A DNA stretch of 32,680 nt from a virus: positions 1 through 32,680 of the IMG/VR virus record IMGVR_UViG_3300026519_000045; one strand, given 5' to 3'. The notes under the pieces are model-generated. The model was not told where the DNA came from. It saw nothing but the letters and a program-made list of their open reading frames with translations, and did no database searches. Positions 14,017 to 20,411 of this stretch are shown one piece after another. A program made the position numbers and the translations under genes. Positions within the stretch are counted from its first letter, which is position 1, and each line of letters opens with the position of its first letter.

Positions 14017-14080
14017 CCCCAAATTGGGGCTTGACAAACGGGGCTGGGGTGTGGTATAGTATAGATGTAGTTAGCAAACA
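14017..14080 (+). promoter_or_regulatory. Promoter with palindromic operator for the 78-aa gene
   Basis: TTGACA (14031-14036), an 18-base spacer ending GTGG, TATAGT (14055-14060). The perfect palindrome CCCCAAATTGGGG (14017-14029) ends one base before the -35 box. Downstream ATAGATGTAGTTAGCAAAC matches the transcribed box of the promoters at 3830 and 5862. Very likely regulated together with them. Confidence 0.85.
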
Positions 14081-14105
14081 GTGCTAGCCCACAGGAGGTG
14101 ACACC

Positions 14106-14342
14106 ATGAAGCGGATGCTGATCAACCTGGAGCCCAGCTACCTCGGAGCCGATGCCGGCATGGAAGACGCTTACGGATGGATGAATTTTGCGGTAGACTG
14201 GGCGTATGAGAACGGGTACAATCCGTACATTGCAGACAATGTGGATTATGAGATCTGGCTTCATGAGGATCCCGGGCACCGCGAGATCATTGAGCGGTGC
14301 TGGGAGGACTACCTGAAGTACCTGCACCAGGATAACCAATAA
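14106..14342 (+). CDS. Small acidic protein with its own operator-bearing promoter (anti-defence candidate)
   Basis: 78 residues, ATG after CAGGAGGTGACACC. It has 16 Asp/Glu against 5 Lys/Arg, a strong net negative charge, plus many aromatic residues (Tyr and Trp throughout, for example YLKYLHQ at the end). GC is lower than in the surrounding genes. Size, charge and isolation between a regulated promoter and a terminator resemble DNA-mimic inhibitors and anti-CRISPR proteins, but I see no specific family. It shares its promoter type with the AcrIII-1 gene. The role is inferred from context only. Confidence 0.65.
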   Translation: MKRMLINLEPSYLGADAGMEDAYGWMNFAVDWAYENGYNPYIADNVDYEIWLHEDPGHREIIERCWEDYLKYLHQDNQ

Positions 14343-14348
14343 ATTAAA

Positions 14349-14390
14349 GGGCAGCCGTGGCCACATGGTCACGGCTGCCCCATTATTTTA
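14349..14390 (+). terminator. Rho-independent terminator after the 78-aa gene
   Basis: GGGCAGCCGTG (14349-14359) pairs perfectly with CACGGCTGCCC (14370-14380) across a 10-base loop, followed by CATTATTTT. It directly precedes the ribosome site of the next gene. Confidence 0.85.
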
Positions 14391-14405
14391 ACGGGAGGTG
14401 ACACC

Positions 14406-15089
14406 ATGGCAAGCGCTACATTCGATGTGAGAATCGAGGTCAACGGCGACAAGGTCGCAGTCCACTCGCCTTACAGCCATGATTTCGTCCAGGCCGCCAA
14501 ACAGGCCGGCGGCCGCTGGAATCCCAAGGCCCGCACCTGGGAGTTCCCGGCCGAGGCCATGGACAACGTCCGGGCCATCGTTCGGGGACACTACGGGGCT
14601 GATCCCCTCGAGTACGAGGGGCAGCCCTTGGCGGATGTGGTGATCCGGGTGCCAGCCTGTTGTGAGCCGGCTGATGGCAGCACGTGGTTCCTGGCCGGGC
14701 GGCTCATCGCCGAGCGCCGGGGCCGGGACAGCCACGTCCGCATCGGCCGGGACGTGGTGATCCTCCAAGGGGCATTTGCCCCCAGTGGGGGATCCCGGCG
14801 CCGGCCCCTCATCGGGGCAAATTGCCGGGAGGACATCGTCCTCCTGGTCAAAAACGTCCCGGTGGGCCTGGCCGAGAGGCTGGCCGAGCTCCACAGTGAG
14901 ATCCCCGAGAAGTACCGGGTTGGGTTTGTCGTGGAGGAGGTCCGCCCCCACCCCAGCGAGGCGGACCAGGCCCAGGCGGCCCTGGAACGGGCCATGTCCC
15001 TGGCCCGGGAGCTGGCCGAGGCCATGGCCAGCCTGGACCAGGAGGCCCAGGCCCAGGTGATGGAGGTGATTGCAAACAATATTTCATAA
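14406..15089 (+). CDS. Unknown protein with HARP-like N-terminal motif
   Basis: 227 residues, ATG after CGGGAGGTGACACC. Residues about 18-60, VHSPYSHDFVQAAKQAGGRW followed by NPKARTWEFP, match the short HARP-like motif (a hydrophobic strand, a helix, then GRWxPxxKxWxxP). This motif is found in SMARCAL1-type helicases and in stand-alone phage proteins, where it may bind nucleic acid or a helicase. A central beta region follows, then a long C-terminal coiled-coil helix (about 170-220). No nuclease or ATPase motif. It sits between two terminators, so it may be expressed by readthrough from the 14031 promoter. It could partner the SF2 helicase. Confidence 0.6.
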   Translation: MASATFDVRIEVNGDKVAVHSPYSHDFVQAAKQAGGRWNPKARTWEFPAEAMDNVRAIVRGHYGADPLEYEGQPLADVVIRVPACCEPADGSTWFLAGRLIAERRGRDSHVRIGRDVVILQGAFAPSGGSRRRPLIGANCREDIVLLVKNVPVGLAERLAELHSEIPEKYRVGFVVEEVRPHPSEADQAQAALERAMSLARELAEAMASLDQEAQAQVMEVIANNIS

Positions 15090-15112
15090 TAATTCTAGGA
15101 AATAGAACCGAA

Positions 15113-15140
15113 GGCCCCAGGCGCATTCGCGCCTGGGGCT
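15113..15140 (+). terminator. Hairpin terminator after the 227-aa gene
   Basis: GGCCCCAGGCGC (15113-15124) and GCGCCTGGGGCT (15129-15140) form a 12-bp stem with one G-U pair and an ATTC loop, followed by CAACTTGTTGG. The T content is modest. Confidence 0.7.
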
Positions 15141-15166
15141 CAACTTGTTGGCAATAGGAGGCAGAA

Positions 15167-15571
15167 ATGACAGTCATTAATGAGCGAATGGCCCGAATGG
15201 TACATGAAATCATCATGGACTATGCTGATATGATGAGCTATGCAGACCTGCTGATCTACATGGGCCATCCAGATGTGCATGTGCGCCGGATTGGTCCATT
15301 AAAATTTGCGCTCATACCCATTGATTTGAAAAGCCAGCTTGAAAATATTGATATCAACAACGAAGATGTATTGATCAGCCTGGCAATGTACAACAGTACT
15401 TTAGGGAGGCCATGGTCGAAAATATATACGAGGATACACAGGAGCGAGATAAATGGTATGGAGCACATATGGATCTATATGCGCACCAGCCGCACAGGAT
15501 ATCCCGTACATGTTGGCTATCGGGAGGATACGCCCGCCCACATCATATACGTGGGCAGGGCGATTGATTAA
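15167..15571 (+). CDS. Unknown low-GC protein sharing a domain with the 319-aa protein at 2095
   Basis: 134 residues, ATG with AGGAGG at 15156-15161. Base composition is far more AT-rich than its surroundings, with codons such as ATA, AAT and TTA, suggesting recent transfer. From about residue 30 to the end it aligns with the C-terminal 100 residues of the minus-strand protein at 2095-3054, ending HVGYREDTPAHIIYVGRAID against YVGYAEDTEPGVLYVARPID. It therefore looks like a stand-alone version of a small beta-rich domain. It is flanked by hairpins on both sides, so it forms a near-isolated cassette. Function unknown; the mobile-looking context suggests an accessory or anti-host role. Confidence 0.65.
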   Translation: MTVINERMARMVHEIIMDYADMMSYADLLIYMGHPDVHVRRIGPLKFALIPIDLKSQLENIDINNEDVLISLAMYNSTLGRPWSKIYTRIHRSEINGMEHIWIYMRTSRTGYPVHVGYREDTPAHIIYVGRAID

Positions 15572-15583
15572 TGAAAACGTCAA

Positions 15584-15618
15584 GGCCCTGGCGCACCCCG
15601 CGCCGGGGCCTCTTTTTT
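15584..15618 (+). terminator. Rho-independent terminator separating early and late genes
   Basis: GGCCCTGGCGC (15584-15594) pairs with GCGCCGGGGCC (15600-15610), 11 bp with one G-U and a 5-base loop, followed by TCTTTTTT. This is the clearest terminator upstream of the packaging and structural block. Confidence 0.9.
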
Positions 15619-15622
15619 GTGG

Positions 15623-15650
15623 TATAATCGATCAAAACGATTGATACAAT
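15623..15650 (+). promoter_or_regulatory. Possible -10 element with inverted repeat before the late block
   Basis: GTGG-TATAAT (15623-15628) repeats the GTGG-plus--10 arrangement of other promoters here, but no good -35 box lies 16-18 bases upstream, where the terminator stem sits. Just after it AATCG-7-CGATT forms a small inverted repeat. Possibly an activator-dependent late promoter. Confidence 0.4.
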
Positions 15651-15662
15651 ATGGAGGCAACC

Positions 15663-15941
15663 ATGGACAAGATCAAACTGCCCGGCACACTGTGGACAAC
15701 CCTCATCGTGGCCGTTGCCCTGGCGGCCCAGGCCATATGGGGCACGGAGCCGGTCCTGGAGGTCCTGGACGAGGCCTGGGCCATGGCCCAGATCATGGCT
15801 GCCATCCTCCTGGCAGTGGCCAAGGCCCTCCAGGTGGCCCGGGAGGAGGTGGAGCGGGCTCGGCCGGCAGAGCCCACCCGGGCGGCCCATGTGGACGATG
15901 CGGGCCAGGGCAGCCTGTTCGTCCGCTGGCTCCTGGGGTAG
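15663..15941 (+). CDS. Small membrane protein, holin-like
   Basis: 92 residues from ATG 15663; the ATG at 15651 overlaps the TGGAGG ribosome site and is not used. Residues 8-26 (TLWTTLIVAVALAAQAIW) form a membrane helix and residues 39-57 (AMAQIMAAILLAVAKAL) a second, more amphipathic one, followed by a charged, soluble C-terminus (AREEVERAR). This two-helix layout and size fit many phage holins, though small head-region membrane proteins can look alike. It is the first gene of the late block, directly upstream of the terminase genes and far from the endolysin. Confidence 0.5.
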   Translation: MDKIKLPGTLWTTLIVAVALAAQAIWGTEPVLEVLDEAWAMAQIMAAILLAVAKALQVAREEVERARPAEPTRAAHVDDAGQGSLFVRWLLG

Positions 15942-15944
15942 GCC

Positions 15945-16604
15945 ATGGCCAGCCAGCGCAGGCCCGAGGTGGACCGTGCCCTCGCCCGGGCCTTTGCCGA
16001 TCAGGGCGCCATACCGGACTGGGCCCTGGAGGCAGCGGAGATCCTGGAGGAGTTTGACGGGGCCAACGTGGCCATGGTCCGGGCTGCCGTCTTGGCCATT
16101 GTCCAGGCCCAACTGACCGCCCGGCCGGTCAAACGGGCCCTGGAGGAGATCGGTCTGACCCCGTACCGCTGGCGCCGGATGACCCAGGATAATCCATGGA
16201 TCCAGGAGGCAGTGGAGCGGATCCGGGACCTGGCCATGGCATGGCGGGACGCTACCACCCTGGCGGCCATTGACGAGGCCAGGAGGCGCATGGCCCAGGG
16301 AGCCGTCGCGGCCGTGGCCACCCTGGTGGAGCTGATGCACCCCGTCCAGCCGCCAGAGATCCGGCTCAAGGCGGCCAACTCCCTGCTGGACCGGGCCGAC
16401 TGGTCCACGGCCGGCAAATCAGCCACCCCAACCCACGAGACCCACAACACCGCCTACATCACCCTGTCCCCGGCCGAGCAGCAGGCCATCGAGGCCATCA
16501 TGGAACAGGTGGCCCGGGACATGCCACCGGCCCATCGGACCATTGATGTACCACCCACATCATCCAACGGGAGGGCGGCCCATGGCACGGGCGAAACTGG
16601 ATAA
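15945..16604 (+). CDS. Terminase small subunit-like protein
   Basis: 219 residues, ATG 3 bases after the previous stop, with a weak ribosome site. A helix-turn-helix-like segment (VKRALEEIGLTPYRWRRMTQ, about residues 60-80) is followed by helices (WIQEAVERIRDLA) and the typical oligomerisation-type end PPEIRLKAANSLLDRA. This matches the layout of phage small terminases that recognise the packaging site and form a ring. A disordered tail follows. The position two genes upstream of the large terminase supports the call, although a methyltransferase gene is wedged between. It overlaps the methyltransferase start by 23 bases. Confidence 0.65.
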   Translation: MASQRRPEVDRALARAFADQGAIPDWALEAAEILEEFDGANVAMVRAAVLAIVQAQLTARPVKRALEEIGLTPYRWRRMTQDNPWIQEAVERIRDLAMAWRDATTLAAIDEARRRMAQGAVAAVATLVELMHPVQPPEIRLKAANSLLDRADWSTAGKSATPTHETHNTAYITLSPAEQQAIEAIMEQVARDMPPAHRTIDVPPTSSNGRAAHGTGETG

Positions 16605-17865
16605 CCTGCAGTGGACCCCAGATCAGGTCCGGCTCGGTGACCTGATCCCATGGGAGGACAACCCGCGTCGGCTGTCCAGGGCGGCGGCCCGCCGACTCCT
16701 CCGATCCTGGCAGGAGTTCGGCCAGGTCCATGCCGTGGCCGTGGGACCAGACAATGAGATCTACGACGGCCACCAGCGGCTCCGGGTGCTGATGGACGCA
16801 TACGGCCCGGACCATATGGTGGATGTCCGTCGGTCCAACAGGCCCCTCACCGACGCGGAGCGGCGGGCCCTTGTGCTGGCCCTCCACACCGGAGCGGCCG
16901 GCCAGTGGGACTGGGACAGACTGGCCGACTGGGATGTGGATCTGCTGGCCGAGTGGGGGATAGGCCGGGAATATTTGGACGACCTATACCGGGAGCGGGG
17001 CTATGTTGCCGATCTGATCCGCGAGGCCTCCCAGGCGCAACTGGACACCACAGAGGATGGGCCACTACGGGATCACCCTGCCGATGCCCTGGTGGACAAA
17101 TGGGGCGTTAAGAGGGAGCAGATCTGGTCCATTGGCCCGCACTGGGTGGCATGTATGGACAGCACCGACCCCAATGCGCATGATGCCGTTGTCCATGGCA
17201 GTAAATCTAGCCTTATATTTACAGATCCGCCATATGGTGTGGCGATAGGATCCAAAAACATGAGCCTGGACGAGATCGCAAGGGCCGGACGAGTGGTCCA
17301 TGATATAGACGGTGATGCGGACGTGGCCAGCGCAACCCAGATCATAGCAGACGCCATGATCCATGTGACGGCCTACGCGTCCGGCGCCATCATGGTCTGC
17401 GCCCCATCGGGAACATTTGTGGCGGAAATAATAAATTCTCTGGAGGTTGCAGGCGTAGATGCCAGGCATATCATCGTGTGGGACAAGATAAACCCAACTT
17501 TCTCCATGGGAAGATTGCACTATCCTTACACCCATGAGTTTATCATATACGGCTACGTGGCTGGCCATGAGCCACCGATGATGGGAGAGCATCGCCATAG
17601 TATATGGAGGATAGAGCGGCCCAGGAAAAACAGGTGGCACCCGACATCTAAACCGATCGAGCTGGTCGCAAACGCCATCATGAACCACACCCGCGAGGAC
17701 GATCTGGTGGTGGATCCGTTCCTCGGCTCAGGCACCACAATCCTGGCCGCCCACCGAACAGGGAGGGTCGGGGCAGGCATCGAGATCGATCCGCGGTACG
17801 TGGCCGTGACCCTGGAGAGGATGGCACAGGAGGGCCTGGAGCCCGAGCTGATCCATGCGCCATGA
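16582..17865 (+). CDS. ParB-domain DNA methyltransferase (beta-class N6-adenine/N4-cytosine type)
   Basis: 427 residues, ATG after GGGAGGGCGGCCC, inside the end of the small terminase gene. Residues 16-75 are a ParB/sulfiredoxin-like domain with the box DGHQRLR (62-68). The methyltransferase follows: DPPY (215-218) in TDPPYGV, TSKPIEL, then VVDPFLGSGTT near residues 376-386. DPPY before FLGSGT is the beta-class order, methylating exocyclic amino groups. No restriction enzyme is adjacent, so it is an orphan that probably protects phage DNA from host restriction or marks packaging DNA. The middle part (about 17190-17690) is lower in GC than the ends. It overlaps the large terminase by 11 bases. 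Confidence 0.88.
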   Translation: MARAKLDNLQWTPDQVRLGDLIPWEDNPRRLSRAAARRLLRSWQEFGQVHAVAVGPDNEIYDGHQRLRVLMDAYGPDHMVDVRRSNRPLTDAERRALVLALHTGAAGQWDWDRLADWDVDLLAEWGIGREYLDDLYRERGYVADLIREASQAQLDTTEDGPLRDHPADALVDKWGVKREQIWSIGPHWVACMDSTDPNAHDAVVHGSKSSLIFTDPPYGVAIGSKNMSLDEIARAGRVVHDIDGDADVASATQIIADAMIHVTAYASGAIMVCAPSGTFVAEIINSLEVAGVDARHIIVWDKINPTFSMGRLHYPYTHEFIIYGYVAGHEPPMMGEHRHSIWRIERPRKNRWHPTSKPIELVANAIMNHTREDDLVVDPFLGSGTTILAAHRTGRVGAGIEIDPRYVAVTLERMAQEGLEPELIHAP

Positions 17866-19336
17866 TGACATCGTCCGCCTGTTGCCCCATGCCGCCCGAC
17901 GCAACACGGCCCTGTTTGCCCGGTGCTGGCTGCGCATGGCCCCGGCAGCCCACCAGTACGAGATGGCCAGGCGATTTGACGGGCCGACCCGATACCAGGC
18001 AGATTTCTGGCCCCGGGACCACGGCAAATCCACCATATTTTGCATTGCAGGGCCCCTGCGCCGGATCTGCGAGGATCCAAACATACGAATCCTGATTGTC
18101 CAGAAAACGGCCACGGAGGCTGAGAAAACGCTGGGAGCAATCCGGCGCGAGCTTGAGAGAAATCAAGCCCTCAAATCATTTTACCGCGGCCACTGGCTGG
18201 AGACCGTGGGCCACGCGGATATCGCCAACATCGGCGGCATCATCGAGGACGGGGGCCGGAAACAGGGGGCCTGGACGAGTCGGCGGATCTACGTCAAACG
18301 GACTCGCACAGGCAAGGACCCGACTTTGGAGGCGGTGGGCGTGGGAGGGACCATCACCGGAGGTCACTACGACCTGATCATCCTGGACGACGTGGAGGAC
18401 GACGAGAACACCCGGACCGATGCCCGACTGGCCTGGCTCAGGCAGTGGTTCGAGGGGACGATCCTGCAGCTACGGGAGCCACATACCAAAATCGTGATTG
18501 TGGGCACCCTCAAAACGGCCCGCCGAGACATCTACAACCTGATCCGGGACAATCCCATGTGGGATGTATACCTGACCGGGGCCATCCTGCAGCCGGACCC
18601 GGATGACATCGAGTACCGGCCCATCCACAACGAGCAGGGCGTCCTGGTGGACGTGGAGATCCTGACGCCTAACGTACGGGTGCTGTGGCCACAGAAATGG
18701 GATGCCCGGGCCCTGATCCTGGAGCGGCTTGCCTCCACGGACCCCGGGATCTGGCGGCGAGAGAAACAGAACGACCTAGTGGCCATGCAGGGGACCGTGT
18801 TCCGGCCTGAGTGGATCCGCTACGTGGATCCAGCCGACGCCCATGGGCCATGGGACATGGTGATCCAGGCCTGGGACACGGCATGGACCCAGGGCGCAGA
18901 CTCCTCCTGGTCCGTCTGCGTCACCGTGGGCATACAGGGCCAGGTGGCCACCATCCTACATGTCCACCGGATCCGGGTGGACACAGTGGGCCTGCTGCAG
19001 GAGGTCCGGGCCATGTACGAGCGGTATCGCCCCCACCTGGTGGTGGTGGAGCGGGCCGCATCGGGGCTGGCCGTCCTGGACATCATGCGCCAGCACGCAT
19101 CTGTGCCCATGGAGGCGGTGGACACCGGGGCCCGGGACAAGGTAACCCGAGCCCGTATGGTCTCACCCCTCTGGTCAGCGGGCCAGGTCCAGGTGGTCCG
19201 AGACCACTGGACCCCGGCGTTCGTGGATGAGCTGACATCGTTCCCGGAGTCGGCCCATGACGACCAGGTGGACGCCATGGTCCATGCCCTCCATTACCTG
19301 TTCCAGCGGGTGCGTTCGCCCGGAATCTATGTATAA
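17855..19336 (+). CDS. Terminase large subunit
   Basis: 493 residues. The ATPase half has the variant Walker A PRDHGKST (about residues 53-60), common in TerL, and Walker B LIILDDVEDDEN. The RNase H-like nuclease half shows AWDTAWTQGADSS, VVVERAASG and AHDDQVDAMVHAL, the three acidic clusters of the family. It drives DNA into the prohead and cuts concatemers. The ATG at 17855 overlaps the methyltransferase gene by 11 bases. A 56-base lower-GC gap follows, then the CHAT gene, an unusual break before the portal. Confidence 0.9.
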   Translation: MRHDDIVRLLPHAARRNTALFARCWLRMAPAAHQYEMARRFDGPTRYQADFWPRDHGKSTIFCIAGPLRRICEDPNIRILIVQKTATEAEKTLGAIRRELERNQALKSFYRGHWLETVGHADIANIGGIIEDGGRKQGAWTSRRIYVKRTRTGKDPTLEAVGVGGTITGGHYDLIILDDVEDDENTRTDARLAWLRQWFEGTILQLREPHTKIVIVGTLKTARRDIYNLIRDNPMWDVYLTGAILQPDPDDIEYRPIHNEQGVLVDVEILTPNVRVLWPQKWDARALILERLASTDPGIWRREKQNDLVAMQGTVFRPEWIRYVDPADAHGPWDMVIQAWDTAWTQGADSSWSVCVTVGIQGQVATILHVHRIRVDTVGLLQEVRAMYERYRPHLVVVERAASGLAVLDIMRQHASVPMEAVDTGARDKVTRARMVSPLWSAGQVQVVRDHWTPAFVDELTSFPESAHDDQVDAMVHALHYLFQRVRSPGIYV

Positions 19337-19392
19337 TGATGTCATGATATCGCAATGTTGATCGTGGCCATCATGTTGGATGAGGTGACGGC
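19331..19392 (+). promoter_or_regulatory. Weak -10-like element upstream of the CHAT gene
   Basis: TATAAT occurs at the very end of the terminase gene within TATGTATAATGATG, and the 56-base gap after it is AT-richer than its surroundings. No convincing -35 box lies upstream. The gap ends in GATGAGGTGACGGC, the ribosome site for GTG 19393. A separate promoter for the CHAT gene is possible but weakly supported. Confidence 0.3.
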
Positions 19393-20226
19393 GTGCCCAT
19401 CTATGAGTATCTCAATGTCGTCCTGATCGTCGTTGCCGTCTCCGCGTGGGGATATGCATGGTGGATCCACCGAACTCGCTCTGGTCGCATCCGTGCCCTG
19501 GAGCAGGAGGTGGTGATCCTCCGGGCCAAACTGCATACCCTAGAGGCCCAGTTCGCCAACCTGATGGAGGTCAATCAACGCATGGTGATCCGAGAGCGGG
19601 ATCTGCTGCGGGCCATTGACCGGCTGGAGCGCGACCTGGCCCGGGCCCGCCAGCGGATCATGGAGCTGGAGCAGGCATCGGGCATCTCGAGGCTGTCCAT
19701 CCTCGCGGTATGGCCACGGGCCGGCGGCGAGGTGACCTCCCCAGCAGATGCCCTCTACAACACATCCCCCAATGTGGACTATATCCTCATCCCCCCGCCT
19801 GTCACACGGGAGCGTGTGCTGCGCTACCTGGACATGGGCCGCTACAATGTGGTTGAGGTGGATGCCCACGGCACCGACAGCGGGATCCTCCTGGACACCG
19901 AGGAGGGAGGACAGGACATCACCCGGCCGGGATGGTGGGCCCGAGTGCTGCGGGACCGGGGCATCGAGCTGGCCGTCCTCATGGCCTGCCGAACCGCCGA
20001 GATTGGCGACAGCCTGAGCCGGGCCGGCATCCCCTATGTGGTGGCAACCATCGGCGACATCACCGAGCGGGCCGCGTCCATGTTTGTGCGGTCGTTTTAC
20101 CGGTACCTGGCCGACGGGATGTCCATACCCGACGCGTTCGATCGGGCAAGGGGAGCCCTGCCCCAGGAGGACTACCAGCGGGTGCGGCTCTGGCGCAACC
20201 CGGCCACCGTAACGGAGGTCATGTGA
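19393..20226 (+). CDS. Membrane-anchored CHAT-domain (caspase-like) protease
   Basis: 277 residues from GTG 19393, with GAGGTGA at good spacing. Residues 7-24 (NVVLIVVAVSAWGYAWW) are a membrane helix, residues about 33-95 a coiled coil (repeated Leu/Ile, Arg and Glu). Residues 100-265 match the CHAT peptidase: VVEVDAHGTDSG carries catalytic H159, LAVLMACRTAEIGDSL carries catalytic C199, and the typical end follows (GIPYVVATIGDITERAASMF, then SFYRYLADGMSIPDAFDRAR). CHAT proteases are clan CD cysteine proteases that cut partner proteins, including gasdermins and type III CRISPR-linked substrates. Its place between terminase and portal is not standard; the prohead protease is a separate gene at 24190. 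A 54-aa membrane peptide follows after one base. Confidence 0.8.
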   Translation: MPIYEYLNVVLIVVAVSAWGYAWWIHRTRSGRIRALEQEVVILRAKLHTLEAQFANLMEVNQRMVIRERDLLRAIDRLERDLARARQRIMELEQASGISRLSILAVWPRAGGEVTSPADALYNTSPNVDYILIPPPVTRERVLRYLDMGRYNVVEVDAHGTDSGILLDTEEGGQDITRPGWWARVLRDRGIELAVLMACRTAEIGDSLSRAGIPYVVATIGDITERAASMFVRSFYRYLADGMSIPDAFDRARGALPQEDYQRVRLWRNPATVTEVM

Positions 20227-20227
20227 C

Positions 20228-20392
20228 ATGGATCCCAGGCAGATCATCACCACAGCGGCCTATCTGAGCCTGATCGGCCTCGGCTGGTGGGTGCTGATCC
20301 ACGGCATCACCTGGTACGTGGCCGTGGCTGCGGCCCTGTGGCTGGTCATCGGCACCGTCGCGGCCATTGACCCGGACGAGTGGACCCGGTAG
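20228..20392 (+). CDS. 54-aa two-helix membrane peptide next to the CHAT protease
   Basis: ATG 20228 lies one base after the CHAT stop; the frame ends TAG 20390-20392. Residues 6-25 (IITTAAYLSLIGLGWWVLIH) and 28-47 (ITWYVAVAAALWLVIGTVAA) are both strongly hydrophobic, separated by a tight turn, with a short acidic tail (DPDEWTR). This is a membrane hairpin of holin or small-toxin size. Tight coupling to the protease suggests a functional pair, either as substrate/effector or as a membrane partner. A plain small head-operon membrane protein is the alternative. Its ribosome site would be inside the end of the CHAT gene (AACGGAGG). Confidence 0.65.
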   Translation: MDPRQIITTAAYLSLIGLGWWVLIHGITWYVAVAAALWLVIGTVAAIDPDEWTR

Positions 20393-20411
20393 ATCCAGGA
20401 GGAGGGGGCAG

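Noticed and set aside
17065-17688. Minus-strand frame of 207 codons opposite the methyltransferase
   Set aside because: It runs antisense through the DPPY region, is Cys/His/Met-rich, and has no ribosome site. The lower GC there belongs to the methyltransferase gene itself.
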